From Sistotremastrum niveocremeum HHB9708 (Eukaryota > Basidiomycota > Agaricomycetes > Sistotremastrales > Sistotremastraceae), in NCBI GenBank assembly GCA_001630475.1, contig KV419429.1, positions 81,679-145,678 of the forward strand: DNA of 64,000 bases. Direction: 5' to 3'. Positions 22,174 through 36,387 of this stretch are shown here, piece by piece. The notes under the pieces are model-generated. The model ran no database searches. It worked only from the letters and a program-made list of their open reading frames with translations, and was not told where the DNA came from. The translations under genes were made by a program, and so were the position numbers. Positions within the stretch are counted from its first letter, which is position 1. Every line of letters starts with the position of its first letter.

Positions 22174-25100
22174 ATGTCTACGCCATCACTCCCATCCCTA
22201 CTTCTCGCATCGCTCTCGCCATCCACCCAAAAAGCAGCCGAGTCAGCGCTGAAAGAGTACAGCAAAAAGAGTTCACAGTTTATTCGAGAACTCCTGCGAC
22301 TGGGTCAGGATGCCACCCAAGAGAAAGGTGTACGTTTGAGCGCATGTGTCTATGCGAAGAACGAGATTAAACGACGATGGGCTCTCGAGGTATGTTCCAT
22401 GCTCCCGGAATGTCATCGCGTCGACGGGCTGAATTATTTCTGGCGCGTGGCATCGATAACTGACTTGAGTCTAGGAACAAGACGAGAATCCAGTCGACGC
22501 TGCTCTGCGCAACGCAACGCACATCGATCTTCTCCAAGCCATCCAAACCCTCTCAACGCCAACCGACAAATCCCTGCGCGTACAAGTCGCCGAAGCCGTG
22601 TCATTCGTCGCCTCAGTCGACTTCCCGCAGCAATGGCCCGACCTCATCTCTTCACTCGTGTCCGCCCTCTCGCCCAACAACTGGCTCCTAAATCTCTCCA
22701 TCCTCGAAACCGCCCACTCAATATTCCATCCCTGGCGCTCCGCAATCCGCACCGACGAGCTCTACTCAACCATCAACCTCGTCCTCTCCTCTTTCCTCGA
22801 TCCTTTCGTCCAGCTCTACCGCGAAGTAGCCAATACCCTCCTCAACCAAAACCCCACCAATCCCGATATCGTCATCGCCCAAAATATGGTCGTACTAACT
22901 ACCCTCTTCTACGACCTGACATGTCAAGATCTACCTCCCATCCTCGAAGATGCCCATTTCGAATTCTTCGGTAATCCAAATGGCTGGTTCTTGCGATTCC
23001 TACTCTGGGATCCACCTTCACTCATTCCCCCCTCCGACGCCGAAGAAGGCGACGATGACCCCACACCTTCCATCCCCTCTCAAATCAAAACCGGAATCCT
23101 CGAAATCGCAGAGCTCTACACAAATCGCTTCGCCGAGCTCCTCTCAACCGAAGACTCCACCGTCCAATCCCTCGTCCAAGCCGTCTGGCAAATGATAGGC
23201 TCCGACGCTCCCTCTTCCTCCGCATCCTCAACAACGCTCTTCACACCCACAACTCCCAAACAAAAACGTCTCTCCAAATCATCCTACGACGCTCTCATAT
23301 CCCAATCCCTAAAATTCCTCTCCACTCTCATCCGTTCACCGCACTACTCCGGTCCCCTATTCTTCTCCAATAAAGAGACGATCGCAGGGCTGATTGAAGG
23401 AGTCGTCATTCCCAATGTAGGACTTCGCGAGAGGGAAGTAGAGATGTTCGAAGATGATCCAATGGAATACATCCGTGTCGATCTCGCACCTTCCGGATCT
23501 GCCTATTCCGCTCCAGGAGGAACGAGCGACGGTGGAACTCGAAGACAAGCAGCCGCAGACGTCATTCGAGCATTCGTCAGTGCATCGTCTAATGCTGGTG
23601 CGAGTGGAGAAGGGAAAGAAGGAGATGTCACGGAAGTGGTTGGGAGATGGATCGGGAGAGGATTGGAAGTGTATAATGCGGATCCGAACGGGGAAGATAA
23701 ATGGAAAGCGAAGGATGCTGCTATATTCCTCTTTGGAGCTGTTGCTACGCGGGGAAGCACTGCTCAGGTTCGTCCCCGTCTTCTTCCTTTCCGGCGTTGT
23801 TCGATGATATTGATGCGATTGCTTGGTTACAGCAAGGCGTTACGTCGACGAATGCATTGATCAATGTCGTCGAGTTCTTCTCAAACCATGTTCTGCAGGA
23901 TCTCCAAGCACCTCAAGTACCGCATCCGATCCTCCAAGTCGACGCAATCCGCTATCTCTACACTTTCCGCAATCAAGTACGTCACTTCCGTCCTCCCTCA
24001 TCTCGAAGACATCCTAACACTCGTATAGCTCACGAAAGAACAACTACTGGCCGTTCTTCCTTTATTGGTTCAACACCTCGGATCGCCGAACTACGTATCT
24101 TACTCATACGCCGCCATCACCATCGAGCGCATCCTCTTCATCAAGAAGGATAATCGTCTCCTGTACGTCATCCCACCTTCCTTCAAGAGACCATCATGTG
24201 AACTTCTCATAGATTCTCCCAAGCTGACGTCCACGACTTCGCAAACGCGATTCTCAGCGCGGTATTGTCCAAGATCGAAGCTGCCGGATCTCCTCAAAAA
24301 GTCGCCGAGAACGACTATCTCATGAAATGTAAGCTTCTCTCATCCAGTATTCCATCACCTCATTAACACGGATCAGGCGCAATGCGAGTCATAATCACCG
24401 CTCGTCAATCACTGACACCTCACTTCGCTCAAATTCTCCAACGGCTTATCGGGATCCTCGGCGTCATATCCAAGAACCCCTCTAATCCTAATTTCGATCA
24501 ATATCTGTTCGAAAGTATAGCCGCCCTAATCCGATTTATCACGAGCGGGAATTTGCAGACGTTGACGGTGTTCGAAGAGGCGCTGTTACAGCCTCTGATG
24601 TTCATTCTCCAAGAAGATATCGAACGTACATTTGCCCAATTATCATTCATATGAGCTGTCGTCTTACTCGATTACAGAATATGTCCCATACGTCTTCCAA
24701 CTCCTTTCTCAGCTTCTCGAGCTGCACATCCCGCCTACTCCACCCCCAACCGCCGCCACCAACGCTGTCGCACAAGTAGCCCCCTCAATCCCAGTCCCTC
24801 CACTCTACGCATCGATCCTCCCTTTCCTCCTCACCCCCTCCGCGTGGATCCAAAAGGGTTCAATCCCAGGCCTAGTCCGTCTTCTCCTCGCCTACTTAAG
24901 TCTCCAGCCCACATCCATGGCTTCTTCCGGACAAGTCGCTTCTGTATTAGCCGTCGCACAACAAAGACTCATTCCGAGTAAAGTCAATGACGGGTGGGGA
25001 TTCGAATTGATCGAAGGTGTCGTTCTCCACGTTCATGGGTTTGTTTCCTCTCTTCTAAGTAAATTCGACTTGGCTAATTATGGGGTTTAGAGATCAGATG

Positions 25101-25887
25101 AAGCCGTATTTCAGAGCAGTGTTGTTGAGTCTCTTGACGAGAATGCAAACGAGCCGAACAGACAAATATGCATATTCTCTTGTGAGGTTCATCTGTTACG
25201 TCATGGCACTACAAGACGATCGAGGATACGGACCTAACTATCTCATCGCCGCAATCGAAGAAATCCAACCTCAGTACGTTCTTAACCTTTCATTCCGACT
25301 CTTACTGAAGAAGATCGGTAGATTATGGATGAATCTATTGAGAGACGTGTTCCTGCCTCAGATCCCCCAATTCTTAGTCAAAGATCGGAAACTCGTCGTC
25401 GTGGGATTAACGAAGCTCCTAACCCAAAGCACCTTGATGCTCCAACCAAGCGCTCAACAAGTTTGGTATGTTCCCTCCCCTGGCTTCATCTAATTCAGTC
25501 TTCATTAACGAACCGGGCAGGTCGGCGACGTTCACCTCCCTCCTTCAACTCCTCACATCCCTCTCCGCCACGTCCTTAGCTTCCAACACATCAAATGACG
25601 ACACCGAAGCAACCGGAATAACCGAAATAGACCTCGAAGAACAAAATGCCGGCTACCAAGCCGCATACTCGCGTCTCGCAGCCTCCGAATCTACCGTCCC
25701 CTCCGACCCTGTATCCTACGTTCCATCGAACACAGCAGGCGGAGTCGTAGGATGGTCCGCTCATCAATTCGTCGGAGCTCCTAATAGTGCGGCGGTGAAT
25801 AGAGGAGTTGAGGCAGTTGTTGCGAGGAATCCCGCATTGGCGGATAGCGTGAGAGAATTCTGGGCAAAGGGCTCTGGGGCCTCTTAA
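22174..25887 (+). CDS. CSE1: Exportin-2 / importin-alpha re-exporter (CSE1/CAS)
   Basis: This HEAT-repeat karyopherin recycles importin-alpha from nucleus to cytosol with Ran-GTP. Ten exons join in frame into 1068 aa: 22174-22389, 22475-23767, 23833-23976, 24029-24162, 24213-24328, 24377-24625, 24678-25038, 25091-25273, 25322-25465 and 25521-25887. The N-terminus (LSPSTQKAAESALKEYSKK) and the importin-beta N-terminal region (LRVQVAEAVSFVASVDFPQQWPDL) are typical. Characteristic CSE1 stretches include NPNFDQYLFESIAALIRF, DGWGFELIEGVVLHV and KDRKLVVVGLTKLLT. The protein is about 100 residues longer than the yeast protein, mainly from Ser/Gly-rich inserts around 23210-23260 and 23500-23640. The start ATG is the only one in frame before the conserved N-terminus. 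This is an essential housekeeping gene sitting among the fast-evolving family. Confidence 0.92.
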
Positions 25888-27005
25888 GCGAGTCAGTCTC
25901 AGGGTGTTTGTCTAAGCGCTCGCGGTGAAGGGTTTGTTGATTTGCTTCGATGAAAGCTTTGATGAAAGGGGTGTGGATTGACGTGTCGTTTTGTCGTCTT
26001 AGAGTTCCCTCATCTTAGGATCTACGATATAGTACCGATACTCTTACTCTCTTGCTCAAATGACGTGTTCGCGCTGGTTGTTCCAAATTCTTTTAACAAA
26101 TGGACAATCCAGAGCGCTCGTCATAAACTCCATAGCCAACAAATCGTCGTAGGACGATCCCAAAATCCCATCGTACGAATTAGTTTCTCTCATTTCGTTG
26201 ACGTTTCATACAGTATTTGCTTAGCCCGAGTTGTTTATCGTCAGAACGATAAACCCTCCGGCTTCCAGTTCGAATTCGCTTTTCGTCGACGCGATATGAT
26301 AGTACGACGGAAAGGGGGATATGGAAAAGGGTACCCCTGCCTTCAAGCTATATCGACAGTTTTCCGTGTGACTCGTGAATAACCCTAGTGCAAGAATTCG
26401 ACTCCTGTCATCGATCGAATGCGTGGGTGCGGCGTGTGGACAGGCATGATGGTTTCATGAGTGCGCTGAAGGGTCAGATGCATTTCTCCCAGAGACTTCT
26501 GTAACTGCGGTCAGCTGAGCGAAAGATTGATCGATTGAGATTGAGAAGAACTTACCAATTCTCTTCAAATGTTTGTTGTTCGAGCACGATGTAGGCTTTT
26601 TTCAACAGAAAAATCTCAGATAGCATTTTTTGTCTCTCCTCAAAAGACAGTACATCGTATTGGGTGCTTCTCACCCTGCTGCGTGTTCACATGAACGATT
26701 GAAATGGGTTCACCAACCGCACCGCAACGGAGAAGTTCACAAATGAATTACGTAAGCACAAATCGGAAAACCATCCGAGACGCGAGTGTCGACCTTCGAC
26801 TCACACCCTGGCTTGACGCGAAGATTGTCGAAACCCTTGACATCTTCATCGAGTCAGCTTGATACAGTCCAATCCACTCCGAGGTTAGGAACGCTCCATT
26901 CACCGTGATTCACGTACTGAATTTCGTACTTAAGCTTGAACTTTTTTCTGGGGTTATCGCGTCTCACCGCGAATCAAGTTTGAACTCCTATTGCGGTCTT
27001 GAATC
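25888..27005. other. Intergenic region before the large GTPase gene
   Basis: This holds the 3' UTR of CSE1 and the upstream region of the gene starting at 27006. No gene or repeat is recognised. The open frame at 25978-26382 lacks motifs and has no introns or homologous pattern in support. Confidence 0.5.
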
Positions 27006-30000
27006 ATGTCTCATTCAACCTCACCATCCGTCCCACCCCTCGACATACCTACCGATAAGCTTGATCACGGTGCACAAACGCCCGACGCAGCGATAGATGT
27101 CAGTCCCGTCGTGGATAACTATCCACCCCCTGAAACCCCATCCACAACGACCACCGATATACCTCCCCAATCTCACGATGAAGATGCCACCAATACCTCG
27201 ATGCATGAATTCGGCGACGACGACGACCTCTATGAACCTATGGATGACGACGAACGTGATGTCTCTCCGTTCGAGAATATACCCCGAGGCAGCGAGTTTG
27301 CTGAGCCAGACACGATCCGACCTCGAAGTCCTTCTGACTCGTACATGTCCATCCCTTCCTCTCCTGCCATGCATTCGATTCCCGTTGCTCCAGAGCCCGA
27401 ACGTGAAGGTCCTAAATTGGATTTAGCCGATACTATTCGAGGGTATCAATTCTTACAACTCGTCTCAGAGGAAACATCGTCCGGTTTAGGTAAGCCTATT
27501 TCCCATTCATTCTATACCTCTCGCTGAGACTTTGATTTTCTAGTGAATAAAATCATCATCGCCGAACGTCACCTTGGACGATTCATCAACTCTATATCTC
27601 CCGGTGCCTTTACCTCTTTGACCAAGGTTGATCTTACACTCCTCGACAATTTCAATATAAAGCCTGTCGGTGTGTATGGCACTCGACAAGAGCTTGTCCA
27701 ATTTCTTCTTCGAATCGAAGGGATAGACGAAGAAATGTAGGCAACGTAACCTCGAGCGATTGTTCCGTCCTTAACGACTGATATCACCACAGAGGAGCTT
27801 ATCTGTTGACACCCCGCACACCGGAAAATACGCTCTCACTCCCCGTCCTCCATTCTGGTCTCTATCTGTTCCCTTCCCCGAAGCCGTCGGCAGGGGTAGA
27901 AACCGATGCAGGCGAAGGAACTCAGTACTTCCTTGTGTACTGGCCAGAAGAACATACTTGGTTCGACTCTGCCCCTTCCCATGTCGCCAAAAATCGTATC
28001 ACATTCATGAGATTCCTCACGAAACTGTGCGATCAAGTGCTAGTTTTCATAGACAAATATACAGTCGGCACTCTCGTCACGGATAAGACGAAAGACAACG
28101 CTGACAGCGACGATGACATCGAGGATGAGTACGAAGATCAGATGGAGGAAGACGATGTTGACAATTCTTCCGGTCGATTATACAAGTTCAACGTCAAGAA
28201 GACGCACGAGCAAAGTGAAACGGTTTCTCAGCATCCCGGGTTCAAGGTATACCACAACCTTCTCGAGTTTTCTCTCTCGCTTATAATCTCCAGTTTCCTC
28301 ATTCAGAGTTGGCATTCCCAACGAAGACTTTGGGCGACATCAACCCTAATCTGCTCGCTCCTCGTCTCATCATCAGTGATACTTGTCAAGGATTTCTGAC
28401 TTGTGAATATATCCCTCCTAGCAAAAAACCTCAGACCCTCGATCACCCGAGTATCACTGAAATGAAGGTGAAGGAGATTCTCACGTGCGTTGCAATCATG
28501 ATTTCGAAATCTGAGCACTAACACTGATTCAGAAAATACTCTCTGCAAATCGATCGGGATCTTTCAGAGACCGATCTCGAAGTCCTAGCGGAACAGCACC
28601 TCAAGATAGTCGCACCGTCGGAACATAAAGCATGGCGAGAGAGGAATGCCGCATTCGATCGAACTACCGAAGAGCAGAGTCAAGAAGCTAGCCAAAGCTT
28701 TCTCAGGGATTTGGAAAAAGATCGAAGTAAACTAGAATTAGGTCTCGAAGACTGGTTGGATGGGCTCCTCGTAGGATCATCGCTGTTGGTCTTTTCCTTG
28801 TCATCGTATTTGGTTGTGTCTGATTCGTTGCAGTTCGGCTCTCGCTCAATTAAGGGTCCACACTGATCGCTATATGGAACTGGACGAAACTGCGAAAAGG
28901 ACAAACGCAGGTGAGCCCAATTTCATTGCCAGTTATAGTGATTGTTACGCGATGAGATTAATAGGATCATTGACAGAACTCTTGGAGTCGCTTAAGAGCC
29001 CCTCTCTCCAAAAGAAATTCCTCGATCGTGCTCGTAGTCTTGAGACCGATCCATTCTCGCAAGGCGGCAAATATCTACCATGGAAGAAGCGCTTTTTGAT
29101 TGTTGCCTATTTGCTGCAGCATTTTCCGGGTACGAATTCACCCCCAGAAATCTGTTGGACCGAAAGTGAAAAGAGCGCGATATCTCAAGCGATATGTGCA
29201 AGTGCTCGGCTCGAAGATTCCCTCCCAAGATGGATGACTGAGGAGTCGAAGGAAGAGGCTGGCGGATGGTCCCTTGGCAGAGTATTCAAGGGAGCCGTCA
29301 AAGCCTTCACAGGGTCGTTTGCAAAACCTGCCGATATCATCAAGGCGGCTCAGTCAGAGATTAACGCCAACCAGTGGAACGACGCCCAGTTTTTAGAATA
29401 CCTTCTGGAAGTCTGTAATCGGGAGACCTGCTTAGCCGAAAGCGCGTCGACAATCCGCGAACAAATGGAGAAAGAATTGAAGACGGCTTTGCTCGAGTTC
29501 ATTGGCAGGAGCGTGCAATCTTTTGAACAGAGCCACACGGAGGGATGGAAGAAGCAACATGCGGACCGAACGGCTATCGAGAAGTCTCGCCAACGTCTAG
29601 AATCTAATAAAGCTTTCATAGACGCCGTCAATCACCCCCAAGTTGGGGGAAACAGGTAAGATGCGCTGCGTTGACACGTATCCGACTCTAAACTAAGTTG
29701 ATAGACCACGGCTGAGGCTGCAAAGATTCGCAAAGCAGAAGAACTCATACTTTGGTGCAAATTATGGTAAGTATTCTCGGCCACATGGACTGATATTGGT
29801 TCTCATGCTCTTCTCTTCGAAGGCCAATATACAACTGGATCAGGCGACAGGTTCTACCTCAGGGGGGAATCAGAGCATCAAGCCGAGGCACTTCTTCGGT
29901 ATCGGCTGAGGCTCCTCGATATGAAGCCCGACGACAAGCACGAACTGCGGCAGGAGCAAGGGTATATGTACCAGCCCTCCATGGAGTTGAAGCGTCACGT

Positions 30001-33000
30001 GCCGCAATTCGATGTCCCACTCAATAACCGAATCTAGTGAGTTACGCTCTAACATTACTCTCCCAGTTCCCTAAGGCACATATCAAGTCATTTCCAGATC
30101 TTCGAAAATCAGAAATGTTTCATCATCATAGACGATCAAACCGAGAGCTTCAAGTGTTACATTTCACCCGTAGATGGGATAAATCATGCCTTGAGGTCTG
30201 CCCCGATGCGAAAACTTCAGAAGGATCGAGTCGGAAACAATCCTGTAATCGCCGTCAACGAAGCCGCGAAATTGTTCGCGTCTGTTGGACATGATACCAA
30301 AACCGTGAGCAAACCGAATTTCACTTCCCATCTATCGATGACTGATTGACACTCAGCACGACTGTTCTCTACATGTCTTCCGATTTGTGGAGAACTTTTC
30401 GAGCTTAGAACCGCGAGGATCCCCGCTACCGCTGCACTCCTGGCGCGAGGAGCGGCTTGAGATCGTACAGGCCTGCTTCATTGCCGGTGTTGAAGAGCTT
30501 GTCCTCGTTGACTCAATTGGTAGCGCTCATATATACTCTCTCGTTCGACAACAATACCGTCCCGCCTTCCTGCAGCGCCCCTCTGTGCCCGTTGGTGTCT
30601 TCTCCAGTCCCGATGGAGCCGCTATTTTCTTCGTCGAGGTCGAAGACGAAGAACGTAGCCTCGTAGCATTTCATACCGCTTCTTTCGGGATGAAATCCGA
30701 AGGTTTCAAAATCTCGGTCCCGGGTGATGCCAGGGAACTCGAGGTAACATCGCTTGTTCAGCGAAATGTTGTCCATGCCCTGTTTCTATCTCCACTCAAC
30801 CGGTCTCTTTCATCCATTTCTCTCCATATCACGCACGAGAGCTCGAACTATCAATTCATTTCTCAGGACTTCAAAAGTTCGCTTGAAAATGGAAGTCAAG
30901 CTGCGAAAACTATCCATAACTCTCTGTTGGATTGTCACGGAGAAATGTGGACCCGTTTTCCTATTATATCCGCCATACAGAGGGAGACGCTGGATCAAGA
31001 GGGTCGCATCGTCTCATCGCTACAGTTCATCACTTCTTGCGGATCCATCGACTTCGCCCAATATTTCCGAGACATGATGCAGAAATGCAAGAAGCAAACA
31101 AAGAAGTCATTCGACATTCGTTTGCGGCGTCGCAAAATCGAAACAATATCTCCCGGCGAATTGCATTTCCCCTTACCCGCTTCCACCTTCTCTTTGGGAC
31201 AGTGGATCGTGGAACTTCTCTGCCTCCTCCCAATTCAACTGGCAATCACTCGCGAGAATCGGTTCCTTCCATTGAAGGACGGGGTCTTATCTTCTGAGGT
31301 CGAAAGCTCGATGCTGGGCGCTAGTTTGGGCCAGATCGTTGACACACTGAGCATCGGCTGGTATGAGAATCTATTCACTCGGTACTACGCCAAACGTCCA
31401 GTGAAAGTGGTCTCGTCGATGGGCCAGCAGAGTGTGGGAAAGTCTTACATGATGTGAGTGAACTGAACAAAAAGTTACGAAAATGGTTAGCTGACGTAAT
31501 CGTAGAAATGTGGGTTGAGTACAAGCGCTTGTCGTCAACTCATCACACAATTAAACGAACTTCACTCTAGCATTTCTCAGACGCGTCCTTCCAAGGCTCG
31601 GCGATGCGGACTACAGAAGGGTGTTGGCTTTCCGGTAATTTGATCCGAGTTTCGTCATTCTTCAATTTACCACTGATCTGTCATGCCTCGAAGTGACACC
31701 AACTAAGGACTTATTAGTCGTTTCCATAGATTTCGAAGGGTTGGGGTCGGTGGAGGTAACTCATGTGCTCTGTTATTTGAGAGCGAAAAGTATCTAACTT
31801 GAGCTCTACAGCGGTCCATTCAGGAAGGTATGCAGCATTGCGCTATCTTTTGTACCTCTGAAAATCACTAACTCGAACGCAGACACCTTACTGGTGCTAT
31901 TCAATTGTGCACTTTCAAACCTCGTATATATTTATCTTTCTCAATGACAATATCTTATTTCTCACAGGTTTTATTCCGAAACAATTTTGCCCTCGGCCGA
32001 GACATCGCGGGAGCTTTCCAAAGCTTTCAGTCTTCGGCAACAGTCCTAGATCCCGCGGCAAATCCCAGCCTATTCCAATCGACTCTTGCGATAATTGTCA
32101 AGGTAACTGCTGCAGCAATAGTCTTCGTAGTCTCTGACGAGAGTTGAAACAGGACGTTGCTGAGCATGACAAGGCTGAGATCGTTAAGGAGTACGCTACC
32201 GTTTCAATATCAAAACGAATTCGCGTCTGATCATTCAAAAGGTTTCAAGAAAAGTTTCAACGTATCGTAATGGAAGAGCAAGAGTCGAACTTCATGACCC
32301 GCCTTCATAGTGGTAACATCACAATTATTCCTTGGCCTTTGATCGAGACAGAGCAATTTTATGCTATGTTCAATCGCATCCGGAAGGAATTTTTTGCGCA
32401 TCCAATAACGCATCCTAACGGTAGTAGATTCTTGGAAACGTTGAAAATGTTGATGGCGAAGCTCAAGGTCAGTTCTATTGATTGTTTCCGAGTTCGAATG
32501 CCTCTTATGCTGAAACGTCAAAGATCAACGACTGGAGCTCCCTCGATCGTAAGTGATCTATATATAGTTTCATATTGGCATAACACCCACTATAGAGAAT
32601 CTTGCGGTTGTCCGGGCTCAGAGACTGGAGTCTCTATTGATGTCTGCGTTGGCTTTTGGGCTCGCAGACGCCGAAAATCAAGAAGAGCTCACGGTAATGC
32701 CGCGCTTACCAAAATTTCTGTTTATCAAGAATACTGATATTGAGACAGGATATGGATACGGGCAATGTCATCGAGTCTCAAGGGGACTCAAATCGACGGT
32801 TGTTCGTACATAGCAATTCGGGAATTGCCATAGATCCGAAGTCGGTTCTTTCGGAACTTCGGAAGCAATTTTCCTCCTCGTACCATCGTTCGGAAGATGG
32901 ATGGATCACGGACCTGTAAGGATATTATCCATCAACAACAAGACGAACTCAATTCTGTATCAGATCCAAGTTCCTGGAAGATATTGGAGAGGCGCGTTCG

Positions 33001-36000
33001 CGGCATGTTCAATGCTGGCTCGAACAGAACAGTCAAAGATTTGCCGGTCATGCCGAAATAGCTCTGGTTGAGAGGAAGATGCAGCAAGAGCTTGTGGAGC
33101 TCAAATCAAGCCTGCAACTCTGCAAACAACAATGCGCGCACTGTCGTCTTCTCTGCGTCGAACCCGTTCGCCATTCGGACGAGCATAATTGCGATACGAG
33201 TCATAGGTGTGAGTTCTCTTGCGGCTACTCGGAAGAACATGAGGAAAATGTATTGTGTGGATTACCGTGAGTCTCCGAATGCCATCATCTCATACCCTCT
33301 CACACACATTGCAGTGCCGGGCACGAAAATCGACATATGTGAGCATGAACTTCCAGATCTTAATACTCCACAAACGCGAACTAATGTGTCTACGAAGATG
33401 CAAAGCTTCGGAGCATCTGTGCGGACAACTTTGCGAAAATCATGATAGACCAGGTTGCTTGGGATCTTGCACCAAGGTTGGCTGACCTTCAGTGGGCGAT
33501 TACGAGACGCTTGCCAATGACTTGCTATCAGGAAACCGATCATATAGACGATGAACACATCTGTTCCGCTCGTTTTCATCAATGTGGCATGGTATAGATA
33601 TTTCTTCTTGATCGTTGACACGCTAAATCTCATTGATGCAGCCCTGTGATCTTCGTGACGTTGCCTTAGCCCAAGGTTCGGACGAACTTTATTCCTGTCC
33701 AAGCCGATGTATACATCCCTTGTACGTCTTTCACATCATTGTTATCACGAAATGAACCAGGCCTCCCAGCGATGTCCCTCATGATTATCACGAATGTGAT
33801 GAAACGTCTTGTCCGTTGACATGCATGCTATGTAAACGATTATGTCATCTCCCTCATTTCCACGGGCTCGAGGAAGACATTCATCTTTGCGGGTCAGTCT
33901 CTGGGGATAACAACAATGACGCCCTTCTGAGATTAAGTTTAGGCAAGATCATTCTTGTCCTCGATCCTGTGGCGCTCGCGGTGCTTGTGAAATTGAAACA
34001 GTCCCTCATTCTATCACGAGTACATTCAGCGGAAAGCTAGAAACATTCCAATTCACAAAGGTTCGCAATCAATACTCTAGTTCATTTTAGGTACTGAATA
34101 GTCTTCGTCTCTCAGTATACGCAGGTTGGTGTACACGAAGCATATGGAGGCAGGGTTCTAATTCCAGTTCCAGAATGTCAAACGGCTACCATGCGCGGTC
34201 CCGATTCCCGCGGGTACATTCAAACATGATGGTCCTCACCGGCATTCCATGGCGGACGATATGTTCCATTTCTGCGAAGCAAGGTACCCCGTGAAAGGAT
34301 TATTACCTAAGGAAGATTACTCACGATTCTCTCAAGATGCGAGAGCTGCGATTATTTGTGCACTCTGCCACACGGTAAGCCATCAATTGCATGTCTTCCC
34401 GCAGGATGACATATACGGGATATTAGGCCATCCACAGAATGAACATGAAACCTCTCACGGTAGTTGTACTCGAACTCAAGTACGTCGGGTTCCAGACATC
34501 TTCAGGTCGCCGACACTTAATTACGTCAATATAGTGGGCGCTAGAAGGCGACGAAGACGCCGTGGTAGAAGTCAGTGGACACAGATACGCTGCGAATGAC
34601 AGGTCCGATTTCTGAACGGCTTCATACTCGTCATTGACAACATGAACAGCGGTGCCCCAATGTTATGTTCCATGGTCTGTTCCGCATTAGGAAAGCGCCA
34701 CGTGCACATCGACCTGTGTCGTGCCGGCGAAGACACGAATTGTGCAGGCGACCAATTGAAGCACATCAGTGAGCGAATGCTCCCGGACCCCAATGTTATG
34801 AAAGACTGGATTACCCACGAACTTTACTGGGAACGCTCCGGGTTCAAAGATCCTTATGCACAGAGAGATCGGACCGAATTCGCCCTTTGGTGAGTGCAAC
34901 GCTATGCTAAAGGGGTTAAATCAACTGAGCTTTTATACCAGCGATGCGCAATGCAGAGGTACTGTGATCCTCTGAACCTTTGAGATCGACTAATATTCTC
35001 CATTGAAGATCCCGAACATGAGGCTACCGCCACCGCCGCTGCGGATCCATCTTACTGCACTCTTCCGATGTTCCATCCTCCACATACACTAGCGCAAGGA
35101 AACCCTGGCACAGGATATATTTCAACGGACGGTCATCTCTTCACCTGCAACAACCCGAGTGTGGGACACCAGTCTTACCACGTGTAATTTAATTCGATTC
35201 GAACCACGAATCTATTCTGACCAAATCATAGGATATTTGTCATTGACCGTTCAGGATCTATGGGATCCCAAGATCGCCTTCCGCTCGGTGGAACACCTGC
35301 GACGCAACGCATAGCGAGGATAAGCAACAACCGGCTCGGTGCCGTTTATTCTGCTCTGTATAGTTTCTGGACGACAAGGCACGTAGCGCACCAGAATTCG
35401 GCAAACTTAGGTGGTGGTGGCATCAGAAGAGACGCGTACAGCCTTGTTTTGTTCGATCATGAAGCTCACGCGATTCGAGAGAATGACTTCGCAAGCACCC
35501 CGGACGAATTGTTGAATCATGTTCTGCGGCTAGAAGATAGAGGTGGAACCAATTTCAATTTAGCGCTTGCGACAGCTTCAACCGTGATGGAGCGACACTG
35601 GAGCTCCGAAAGGTATGAACTCGGTCACTTGATAAAAATGAAATGTTTTGGCGCTGATCAGCATATCTCAGGATGCCTGTCGTGATCTTCCTGTCGGACG
35701 GAGAATGCAGCGTCAGCGACGACACTATCAACAACATCACACGAAGATCTATCGCTCTCGGAGCTCCCCTATCTTTCCACGCAGTTTCCTTCGGTCCGGA
35801 TGCAGATTCATATTATTTGAGACGAATGGCCACGATTGCGGGGCAAGTCTATGCTCAGGGACCTCGAAACCCACTAGCGCCTCAAGGCAGAGACGCTTGC
35901 TCATATAGTCAGGCTATAGACACGATCAGCCTCGCCACCACCTTCTTAGGCTTCGCAGAATCGTTGCAGAAGCCCCGCGCCAGTCTGTTGTCAAGGAGGT

Positions 36001-36002
36001 AA
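27006..36002 (+). CDS. VLIG-like giant GTPase with Cys-rich zinc-binding region and VWA domain
   Basis: I read one intron-rich plus-strand gene. The N-terminus is acidic and disordered, followed by a conserved block (QELVQFLLRIEGID, YFLVYWPEEHTWFDSAPSHV). A dynamin-like GTPase domain then has the P-loop MGQQSVGKSYM (31419-31451), a DASFQGSAMRTTEGCWLS switch I-type segment, and DFEG for G3 near 31730. This pattern is that of very large inducible and guanylate-binding type GTPases. A Cys/His-rich region at about 33115-34800 (CKQQCAHCRLLC, CSALGKRHVHIDLC) should bind several zinc ions. The C-terminus is a von Willebrand A domain with the MIDAS residues DRSGSMGS (35245 onward), GGTN and SDGE, ending at the stop at 36002. 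Several exons are very small. Exact boundaries between 28.5 and 34.9 kb are not resolved, and splitting into two genes cannot be excluded, but the domain order suggests one protein. Confidence 0.75.
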
Positions 36003-36387
36003 ATAGGGGTGCGGTTTCGTACGGTTCTCAGGATTTCAGGTTTACGAGTAGAAAAAAAAATCATCAACTTGGTCGTTATGTGTGTAGTCGAGAACAGTGA
36101 ATCTATTCGTACTCGTTCAGTTTGTCCTTTCAATTTTTCCTCGAAAATTTCCGCCGGAATCAAAGCCGGAAGCAAGCGCTCAGCCGGCTCCGGCTACCGG
36201 TATCGGCAAACTCTTGGCGGACCCCGGACACTCGAGCCTGGCCACCAATGCACAACCTCGGTAACTGCACCCATGGCAGTGAAGAAGCCGACTGCATCGC
36301 CCAGCCCATCCCTGTCGACCTCCTATAATCAGGATCCTGCGTGTTTATTCAGTACATGGGAGCTCTCAGACCTGTTGGCATTGAACG
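36003..36387. promoter_or_regulatory. Short spacer between the GTPase gene and paralog 4
   Basis: This 385-bp head-to-tail spacer must contain the GTPase gene terminator and the promoter of the next gene. An A-run lies at 36051-36060. No specific motif is recognised. Confidence 0.4.

Noticed and set aside
25978-26382. 134-codon frame downstream of CSE1
   Set aside because: No motif, no start context, no conserved pattern; treated as intergenic.
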